Assembly: GCA_902463725.1 (NCBI GenBank)
Contig: CABQGK010000003.1
Coordinates: 1 to 64,000 of the forward strand
DNA: 64,000 bases
Direction: 5' to 3'
Source of the DNA: an uncultured Sutterella sp.
GTDB taxonomy: Bacteria; Pseudomonadota; Gammaproteobacteria; Burkholderiales; Burkholderiaceae_F
The stretch's first letter is position 1. Every line of letters starts with the position of its first letter. The position numbers were made by a program, and so were the translations under genes. Below the pieces are notes generated by a model. The model did not search any database. It saw only the letters and a list, made by a program, of their open reading frames with translations, and was not told where the DNA came from. This document shows positions 58,244-64,000 of this stretch, piece by piece.

Positions 58244-59131
58244 ATGAAGATCCTAGTTCCCCTTGATGTGAGCCCCGCCAGCCAAATGGCACTTGGCTTT
58301 CTCTCGCGCCGTCCTTACCTCAGCCGTCAGAGTGACATTACGCTCATGACCGTGCACCAGCTGATTCGCCCGTCGCTAATGCGCTTGATCGCGCACGATG
58401 ACATCGAGAAGGTGCGCGAGGCTGCTGCCGATGAAATTCTCAAAAATGCCCAGCAGCATTTTGAAGCCTTGGGGAAGACGCCAGAGTTTGTGACAACGGT
58501 GGGCGATCCCGTCGAAGAGATTGTCAAAAAAGCGCGCGACATTGGCGCTGACCTCATCTTGATGGCAGCGCACGGTGAACGCAATCTCGGTGATATTCTC
58601 ATGGGTAGCGTCTCGCGCGGTGTGCTTGCACACGCGCCCTGCCCCGTGCTCATGGTTCGCAATCAGCTACCCGCGGCGGGTCGACCGCTACGCGTGGTGG
58701 TGCCCGTCGACACGCAAGAGGTCACCTCGCACGCTGTCGACTGGGTCATTGAGCATCGCGAGCTCTTCGGACCGATGACCGACTTCCGCCTTGTGCACGC
58801 CGTGGAAAACTCCAGCATGGATGTACTGCCACGCTTTACCACGCCAGGCTCTGCCATGAGCGAGCTCGCCCTCAAGGGGCAACGCAACGCCAAATGGCAT
58901 GAAGCCGTGGATCCGGTTGCGCAGCGCTTTGCCGCAGCGGGCCTCACGAGCCGCAATATCGCGCTCGCGGGCCGTGCAAGTCAAGCCATTGCCGACTACG
59001 TGACACGAGAAGAAATTGACCTCATCGTTATCGGTAGCCACGCCCGTGGTGAACTCAAAGCACTCATCTTGGGTAGTGTTGCCGCCGAGGTGATGTCGCT
59101 TACCAACGCACCCATGATCATCATCCGCTAA
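58244..59131 (+). CDS. Tandem-domain universal stress protein (UspA family), copy 3
   Basis: A 295-residue protein with two UspA folds. The first ends in MAAHGERNLGDILMGSVSRGVLAHAPCPVLMVR; the second starts LRVVVPVDTQEV and ends in GSHARGELKALILGSVA and PMIIIR. In the second domain the usual VDGS loop is VDTQ, so ligand binding may differ between halves. ATG 58244 is chosen because MKILVPLDVS is the normal Usp start; the frame extends to 58160 with a Cys-rich, non-Usp stretch. The ribosome-binding site is weak. It precedes the kinase-like gene by 135 bases. Confidence 0.88.
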   Translation: MKILVPLDVSPASQMALGFLSRRPYLSRQSDITLMTVHQLIRPSLMRLIAHDDIEKVREAAADEILKNAQQHFEALGKTPEFVTTVGDPVEEIVKKARDIGADLILMAAHGERNLGDILMGSVSRGVLAHAPCPVLMVRNQLPAAGRPLRVVVPVDTQEVTSHAVDWVIEHRELFGPMTDFRLVHAVENSSMDVLPRFTTPGSAMSELALKGQRNAKWHEAVDPVAQRFAAAGLTSRNIALAGRASQAIADYVTREEIDLIVIGSHARGELKALILGSVAAEVMSLTNAPMIIIR

Positions 59132-59266
59132 GCGTTAGCGAATGGGCGGCACTCCGCGTGCTGCAGAGCGTCTTCTGTGCTTTGCAGCACCACGCTCTTT
59201 AGCAGCGGCGTAAATGTTGCTAAAATGCCTGCGCTTCTGCTCTCAATTTGGATAAGTACAACATCA

Positions 59267-59929
59267 ATGATTCGGTTCACACGCCTTGACTTCAATAACG
59301 CTCCTAAAACCCTCTTGCGCAATGGCCGCTTGGCCAACGCTCGGGTTTGGCGCGTAGAGCTCAACGGTAAAACGTGGACAGTCAAAGACTTTTCCGATCG
59401 GCCTTGGTACATCCGTAATACCATTGGGCGGTTTCTGCTAAGACGTGAAGTCTACTTTCTTAATCGCTTAGAGGGCGTTGAAGGCATTAGCCAAAATGCC
59501 TTCCGCATGGATGCCTTTGCGATGGCGGTGGAATTCACCGAGGGCACGGGCTTGGCTCAAGTTCCCGAAACACAGATTACCCCTGAGTTTCTCTGCCAAT
59601 TCGAAGCGCTCCTCAAGCGTATCCATGCCCGTGACGTCGTGCACCTTGATTGCCGCGGCATGGGTAATATCCTCTATCGTCCAGATGGAACCCCAGCGCT
59701 CATCGACTTTCAGTCGGGAATGGATACGCGCCGCTTGCCGCGCTTTCTCGGCCGTATACTCAAAGACATTGACATCTCGGGCGTGCTCAAGCGCTGGCAG
59801 GCCGTTCACCCCGAACTCATGGGGCAGGCACGGCTAGACGAGCTCGAGCGCATCGAGCGCTGGCGTCGTCTCTGGGCCTTTAAAGGGTACTTTGGGATCG
59901 ATAAAAACGCCCCCAAAAAGCGTCGTTAA
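59267..59929 (+). CDS. Small WaaP/RIO-like protein kinase family protein
   Basis: A 220-residue kinase-fold protein. Visible elements are Lys40 in TVKDFSD (ATP-binding lysine), Glu61 in RREVYFL (helix C), His126-Leu-Asp128 in the catalytic loop with Asn134 (HLDCRGMGNILY), and Asp147 in IDFQSG where a DFG-like metal-binding residue is expected. This compact pattern recalls RIO, WaaP/KdkA and Bud32-type kinases. A sugar of the lipopolysaccharide core or a protein could be the substrate. The start is uncertain: 59267 (MIRFTRL) fits best, 59225 and 59177 are alternatives. No LPS-synthesis gene is adjacent. Confidence 0.75.
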   Translation: MIRFTRLDFNNAPKTLLRNGRLANARVWRVELNGKTWTVKDFSDRPWYIRNTIGRFLLRREVYFLNRLEGVEGISQNAFRMDAFAMAVEFTEGTGLAQVPETQITPEFLCQFEALLKRIHARDVVHLDCRGMGNILYRPDGTPALIDFQSGMDTRRLPRFLGRILKDIDISGVLKRWQAVHPELMGQARLDELERIERWRRLWAFKGYFGIDKNAPKKRR

Positions 59930-60036
59930 TCGAGCTGGCGCTCTCTAGAGAATGCCATCCACGGCACTTGCTCAAAATCAAGTATTACAAAAGTTGCCAT
60001 TCTCCTCCCCCATTTGAGAGTCGTTCTTAGAGAGGC

Positions 60037-60059
60037 GATTTCGATAGGATATCGAAATC
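60037..60059. promoter_or_regulatory. Perfect 9-bp dyad upstream of the BisC-like gene
   Basis: GATTTCGAT (60037-60045) and ATCGAAATC (60051-60059), centre AGGAT. It lies 101 bases before the start of the molybdoenzyme gene and is a good candidate operator. It does not match the ModE consensus I remember. Confidence 0.5.
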
Positions 60060-60159
60060 ATGGCGTGGTAGCCGCTTGCGCACAGGACGAGCTCAAACGT
60101 TACTGTGGCGTACACGAGCCACCAACCTCGCCACAAACTATCCTTTTTGGGAAACTCGG

Positions 60160-62511
60160 ATGACTCAGAAGAAGACGCAACAAACACGGGCGCCGCTTAC
60201 CGCAAATCGCTGGGGCATCGCCCATGCCGAGGTGCGCGATGGACGCATCGAGGCGCTTATCCCTATTGCCGAAGATCCTGCCCCTTCTCCGTTGCTGCCA
60301 CGCTTGGCCGCGCTCTATGACAATCCGCTACGCATTCGCCGCCCTGCCGTGCGCCGTAGCTATCTGGAGTTGGGGGCGGCAAGCCGCGATCGACGCGGCG
60401 AGGATGAATTCGTTGAAGTGTCTTGGGATACGGCGCTTGAGTTGGCGGCAAAGGCGCTCAGAGAAACCTATGCCAAGCACGGGCCTGACGCTGTCTGGGG
60501 GCACTCTTACGGCTGGATGAATACGGGCCTCGTACAGGGTAGCCGCCCCCTGCTACACCGACTTCTTAACATTTTGGGCGGTTTTGTGCCGCTAACCAAC
60601 TCGTACTCCACGGGCGCCATCACTGCCATTCAAACGCATATTGTCGGCGCGGGTATGCCACGGCCAAGCGACTGGGAAGATGTGCTTGAGCACAGCGAGC
60701 GCGTTGTCTTTTGGGGCTGTGACCCCATGCGCACCGATGACGTCGATTGGTTTACTGCCCTGCACCGTAGCCGCGCAGCTGCTGCGCGCTTAAAGGATCA
60801 CCCGCGCATCAAGTGCTGGAGCATCAATCCAATGAAAAGCGATACCGCTTTGGCGGTGGGCGCCACCCATGTGCAGCCCTTGCCGGGCACGGATGCTGCG
60901 TTGATGCTTGGCGTCATTCACGAGTTGATCAGCACGGGGAAAGCCGATTTCGACTTTCTCAAGCGCTACACGCACGGCGCCGATCCGTTTATCGAGTACG
61001 TGCTCGGCAAAACCGACGCAACACCTAAAACCCCTGAGTGGGCAGCGAAGATTGCGGCAGTACCTGCGGAAACAATTCGTGCACTCGCAGCCGACATGGC
61101 CGCGCACCGCACGATGATCATGATCGGCTGGGGCTCGCAGCGACAGGAGCATGGCGAGCAAGCCCCGTGGCTAGCTTGGACACTTGCTGCGTTTCTTGGA
61201 CAGATTGGCTTGCCTGGTGGCGGCATTGGCGCAACATACCACTACAGCTCTGGGGGTAGCACCCCAGGTCGTGGTCCTGGCCTACGAGGCATCGCCACTG
61301 ACCCCACGGGTGCACAACGCGTGCGTCTAGTAAGCGGCGTGCGGCCGCTACCCGTTGCAAGCATCACCGATTGCCTTGAGCACCCGGGAAAAACCATCGA
61401 TTTCAATGGTGAGTCGCTCACCTACCCCGACGTGCAACTTGTGTTCTGGGCTGGCGGCAACCCGTTAGCGCACCACCCCGACACCAATCGCCTTACCCGC
61501 GCGCTCAAGCGCCCCGCGCACTTCATCGTAGCCGACATCAACTGGACGCCCACGGCCCGCATGGCCGACATCGTGCTGCCAGCGTGCACCAACTTTGAAA
61601 TGAGCGACATCACGCGCATTGGCTCTAACACCAATGACGGGATCGTCTTTACCGAGGCGGTCTTACCCGCTTTTGCTGAGGCGCGCGACAACTATGCCAT
61701 CATGAGCGGGCTTGCGGAAAAACTCGGTATCAAAGAGCGCTTTACCGAGGGGTTAAGCCCAGAGGGCTGGCGGCAACGCCTCTACGCTGAAGCCTATGAC
61801 ACGGCAACCAGTATGGGGCTTGCGCTTCCGAGCTACGAAGAGGCTAAAGCGGCCGCGCTCATCCTCTACCCGCATGCTGAGAGCGAGCCCAACTGGCGCC
61901 CCTATATCTCGATGGAAGATTTCCGAACCGATCCACTTGCGCATCCGCTCAAAACGCCGTCCGGGAAAATCGAAATTTCGAGTATCAATGTCGAGCGCTT
62001 TGGCTACGAAGAGCTCACCGCCTACCCTCGCTATATGCCGCCTCAAGAGGGCGCGGGAAAGACCAGTGCCGAGTATCCCTTTGTACTGCTCACGCCCAAG
62101 AGCCCGCGGCGTCTACATAGCCAGCTCGATAGCAGCTTGACGTCCACCTTTGGGGCTGAGCCCTGCTACCTCAACCCCGCTGATGCCGCGTCCCTCGGTA
62201 TCGCAGAGGGCGATACGGTGCTCGTCAGTAGCCGCCGTGGCCGCACTTTGCTTGCCGCACATCTTACCGAACGGCTTCGGCCTGGGGTGGTCGCCGTCGA
62301 TAACGGCTCGTGGTACCGCCCCGAGATCGATCCCGAGTATGGGCTAATCGACTCGCATGGCGCAGCCAATACGCTCACGCTCGATGTCCCCACCTCGCGC
62401 ATCGCGCGCGGCAATGTGGCAAGCTCCGCCTCTGTCTCGGTCGTCAAGTACCACGGTCCCTTAAGCGCAACGCGCCCCCTGGACCTACCTAAAGGCATCA
62501 GTGCGGACTAA
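60160..62511 (+). CDS. BisC/TorZ-type molybdopterin S/N-oxide reductase, cytoplasmic form
   Basis: A 783-residue molybdoenzyme of the DMSO-reductase family, bis-MGD type. The molybdenum ligand is Ser150 in NSYSTG, as in DMSO, TMAO and biotin-sulfoxide reductases. There is no N-terminal [4Fe-4S] cysteine motif. Family segments include ALHRSR/RIKCWSINPMKSDTA, GSQRQEHGEQAPW, GLPGGGIGATYHYS and the C-terminal cofactor-binding region with SPRRLHSQLDSS. With no Tat or Sec signal it should be cytoplasmic like BisC, which repairs biotin sulfoxide or methionine sulfoxide; TorA and TorZ are exported. Neighbouring modA-like and modD genes fit a molybdenum theme. The start is at 60160; the upstream frame extension is Arg-rich. 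Confidence 0.9.
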   Translation: MTQKKTQQTRAPLTANRWGIAHAEVRDGRIEALIPIAEDPAPSPLLPRLAALYDNPLRIRRPAVRRSYLELGAASRDRRGEDEFVEVSWDTALELAAKALRETYAKHGPDAVWGHSYGWMNTGLVQGSRPLLHRLLNILGGFVPLTNSYSTGAITAIQTHIVGAGMPRPSDWEDVLEHSERVVFWGCDPMRTDDVDWFTALHRSRAAAARLKDHPRIKCWSINPMKSDTALAVGATHVQPLPGTDAALMLGVIHELISTGKADFDFLKRYTHGADPFIEYVLGKTDATPKTPEWAAKIAAVPAETIRALAADMAAHRTMIMIGWGSQRQEHGEQAPWLAWTLAAFLGQIGLPGGGIGATYHYSSGGSTPGRGPGLRGIATDPTGAQRVRLVSGVRPLPVASITDCLEHPGKTIDFNGESLTYPDVQLVFWAGGNPLAHHPDTNRLTRALKRPAHFIVADINWTPTARMADIVLPACTNFEMSDITRIGSNTNDGIVFTEAVLPAFAEARDNYAIMSGLAEKLGIKERFTEGLSPEGWRQRLYAEAYDTATSMGLALPSYEEAKAAALILYPHAESEPNWRPYISMEDFRTDPLAHPLKTPSGKIEISSINVERFGYEELTAYPRYMPPQEGAGKTSAEYPFVLLTPKSPRRLHSQLDSSLTSTFGAEPCYLNPADAASLGIAEGDTVLVSSRRGRTLLAAHLTERLRPGVVAVDNGSWYRPEIDPEYGLIDSHGAANTLTLDVPTSRIARGNVASSASVSVVKYHGPLSATRPLDLPKGISAD

Positions 62512-62532
62512 CTGCGTTCGCACACCTTCCAT

Positions 62533-62562
62533 CGCGTCTCTGCGCCTTCTCGCAGAGACGCG
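62533..62562 (+). terminator. Hairpin after the BisC-like gene
   Basis: A perfect 12-bp stem, CGCGTCTCTGCG/CGCAGAGACGCG with loop CCTTCT, lies 22 bases after the stop. It lacks a T-tract but is strong enough to be a likely terminator. Confidence 0.65.
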
Positions 62563-62860
62563 CTCAATAATCCTCCACTGCCCTTAGCACCAATATGCCC
62601 GATGCGGCCGAAGCATCTTCCTTGGCATTTCCTGACTCAACTCAATGCCGCGTAGCAGTTCTGCCCAAACCGGCCTTTCCCAAACTCGATCCTTGGACGG
62701 CGCCGCCCGCTGAAATAGCGGCATGAATTTGTAATTTTTCATTATTCTTTTTAAGAATAGCGGTATATAATCTTCACTGACCCGTTGCAATCGCGTATGC
62801 GCGACCCTAGGCGCCTGCGCCCGCTAGTCTTTTTGCACTCGCTCAGAGGAGAGCCCCTTC
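62563..62860 (+). promoter_or_regulatory. Promoter region of the modA-like/modD unit
   Basis: TATAAT (62766-62771) is a perfect -10 element. TATTCTT-TTT-AAGAATA (62743-62759) is a perfect palindrome covering the -35 position and ending seven bases before the -10, a layout suited to repression. The regulator could be a molybdate- or tungstate-sensing protein, but the site does not match ModE as I know it. Confidence 0.6.
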
Positions 62861-63595
62861 ATGAAGAAAAGCCTACTCATCCTGGCAGTCACCGCTGCCA
62901 TGGTACCTGCCGCCCAATCAGCGGTTCATCTCACCACTGGTGCAGGCTACATTCCGCTTGCCAAGTCGCTTGTGAGTAGTTGTCGCACTGCGTTGAGTGC
63001 GCCCGCCACCGAGAGTTATGGCGGCGCCATCGGCGCGATGCTTGCGCAGGTTCAGGCTGGCAGTGCCGTCAACGTGGTGCTTACCGATCGCGGCACGCTC
63101 ACTTCGCTCAAAAGCCCTGTGGTGTTTAGCCAAATCGAGCCGCTCGGCACCACGCCGCTTGTACTCGTATGGCGCAAAGGCCTCACGATTAACACCCCAG
63201 CCGATCTCGCCGAGCAAATGGTTGCACGGATCGCCGCGCCCGATGCGCGTGCTGCGGTCTATGGTCGCGCGGCGCACGCTTGGCTCGAAGCGCAAGACTC
63301 CCCACTTCGCAGTGCGCTTAGTGCCAAATGGCTGGAAATGGGTCACGTGCCTCAGGTGATCTCGTATGTAAGTCGCGGCGAAGTCGACGCGGGCTTTGTC
63401 AACGTCCTAGCAGCTCGGAAAAACCGTGATGCCTTGGGCGGCATGATGGTTCTGCGCGATGGTTACCCGAAAATTGAGATGGTGCTTGCCGTTGTGCAAG
63501 GTCATGAACAAGATCCTGATGTCAAAGCGCTACTCGCCTGCGCGCGTAGCCCTGAGGCGGGCGCCGTGCTTGAGCGCTCGGGCATCGAACGCTAG
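62861..63595 (+). CDS. ModA-like periplasmic substrate-binding protein
   Basis: A 244-residue secreted protein with a Sec signal peptide (cleavage near AQS-AVH) and a ModA-like binding-protein fold. Features include the early AGYIPLAKSLV, VVLTDRGTLTSL, LVLVWRKGLTINTPADLAE, the characteristic AAPDARAAVYGRAAHAWLE, and EVDAGFVNVLAAR (ModA: GxADaGfVyxsdA). ModA binds molybdate or tungstate for import. The first serine-containing anion loop is altered (LTTGAGYIP in place of AASSL), so the ligand may differ. AGAGGAGAG precedes the ATG. It is 21 bases before modD. No modB or modC is inside the window; these may follow. Confidence 0.8.
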   Translation: MKKSLLILAVTAAMVPAAQSAVHLTTGAGYIPLAKSLVSSCRTALSAPATESYGGAIGAMLAQVQAGSAVNVVLTDRGTLTSLKSPVVFSQIEPLGTTPLVLVWRKGLTINTPADLAEQMVARIAAPDARAAVYGRAAHAWLEAQDSPLRSALSAKWLEMGHVPQVISYVSRGEVDAGFVNVLAARKNRDALGGMMVLRDGYPKIEMVLAVVQGHEQDPDVKALLACARSPEAGAVLERSGIER

Positions 63596-63616
63596 GGCAG
63601 AACAAAGGAGAGGGGC

Positions 63617-64000
63617 ATGTTTTTTGTTTCCGACGCTTCTCTAGATGCGATATTGGCTGACGACCTGCCTTATGGCGATGAAACCACGTCGCTCTTTTTG
63701 CAGGGCTCGCAGCAGGGGGCTCTCGTCGCTGAGGCGAAAACAGAAGGCATTGTTTGCGGCGTAGCGCTCGCAGCACGTCTGCTAAGACGGTTGGGGTCCG
63801 TCTGTGACGTGCATGTCGAGGACGGCAGCTACGTGCCCGCACACGCCCCTCTTCTCTGTGCTCGCGGCTCGGTTGAGCAGCTCTTGGGCGCGTACAAAAT
63901 GGCACAGGTCATCATGGAGTACACCACAGGCATTACACGACGCACCGCCGCAATGGTTGCTGCTGCAGAGCGCGTCTCGCCCAACTGTCGCATCGCGCTC
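63617..64000 (+). CDS. modD: ModD-like protein (quinolinate phosphoribosyltransferase family), partial
   Basis: The first 128 residues of a gene that runs off the right edge without a stop. It matches the NadC-like N-terminal domain of ModD: DDLPYGDETTSLF, GIVCGVALAARLLRRLG, EDGSYVPAHAPLL, and the start of the barrel with TGITRRTAAMV. ModD is found in molybdate transport operons; its function is unsettled. The true NadC has a slightly different start. AAGGAG seven or more bases upstream of ATG 63617 and close linkage to the modA-like gene support the call. Confidence 0.85.
   Translation, partial: MFFVSDASLDAILADDLPYGDETTSLFLQGSQQGALVAEAKTEGIVCGVALAARLLRRLGSVCDVHVEDGSYVPAHAPLLCARGSVEQLLGAYKMAQVIMEYTTGITRRTAAMVAAAERVSPNCRIAL

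Noticed and set aside
1..64000. CRISPR arrays, tRNA and rRNA genes, and complete insertion sequences
   Set aside because: I looked for spaced direct repeats, tRNA-like cloverleaf ends and transposase motifs and saw none; tRNAscan and IS searches were not possible here.

Overview
The window looks like the chromosome of a GC-rich, anaerobic or microaerophilic gut-type betaproteobacterium, most likely of the Sutterellaceae (Sutterella/Parasutterella relatives). This is inferred from gene style, not from a marker gene: there is no rRNA or tRNA here. Supporting traits are a periplasmic Fcc3-like fumarate reductase flavoprotein, a DcuC transporter, a BisC-type molybdoenzyme with modA/modD, a complete recCBD operon, and an lpxH gene showing a Gram-negative envelope.

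Layout. 1-3.1 kb: class I ribonucleotide reductase (nrdAB, minus strand), with the 5' end of a group IIC intron directly after its terminator. 3.4-6.0 kb: thioredoxin-like protein, flavin reductase, a frameshifted secreted protein made of 19-residue repeats, and a DMT-family exporter. 6.4-13.4 kb: a divergent DprA-like protein and an 1854-residue autotransporter. 13.4-15 kb: fumarate reductase flavoprotein. 15.5-22.3 kb: a four-gene Yej/Dpp-like ABC transporter with a membrane-anchored binding protein. 22.4-23.4 kb: universal stress protein. 23.4-33.1 kb: recC-recB-recD. 33.3-35.8 kb: DMT exporter and ferric-reductase-like flavoprotein. 36-40.8 kb: two overlapping DUF262 genes without a recognisable nuclease motif, plus an unrecognised gene. 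40.9-42.3 kb: divergent HxlR/DJ-1 pair. 42.3-43.9 kb: AT-rich gene-poor stretch ending in a small XRE gene. 44-46.8 kb: D-amino-acid lyase, DMT exporter, Rid protein. 46.9-48.8 kb: lpxH and a second universal stress protein. 48.9-53.3 kb: LysR regulator divergent from an argininosuccinate-lyase-like enzyme and DcuC. 53.6-54.6 kb: DUF2156 protein. 54.8-58 kb: zur-znuA-znuC-znuB. 58.2-59.9 kb: third universal stress protein and a small kinase-like protein. 60-64 kb: BisC-type reductase, modA-like protein and modD, which runs off the edge.

Physiology. Several parts fit one anaerobic theme (inference). The ASL-like lyase should release fumarate from an amino-dicarboxylate, DcuC can exchange C4-dicarboxylates, and the periplasmic flavoprotein can reduce fumarate as an electron sink. 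The BisC-like enzyme with modA/modD adds S- or N-oxide reduction and molybdenum supply. Peptide uptake, D-amino-acid breakdown and three DMT exporters suggest amino-acid based metabolism.

The best candidates for something undescribed are the DUF262-DUF262 operon with its unrecognised neighbour (36.0-40.7 kb), the secreted 19-residue-repeat protein (4.67-5.07 kb), and the lyase-DcuC unit (50.3-53.2 kb), whose enzyme has Asn where the lyase superfamily has its active-site His.
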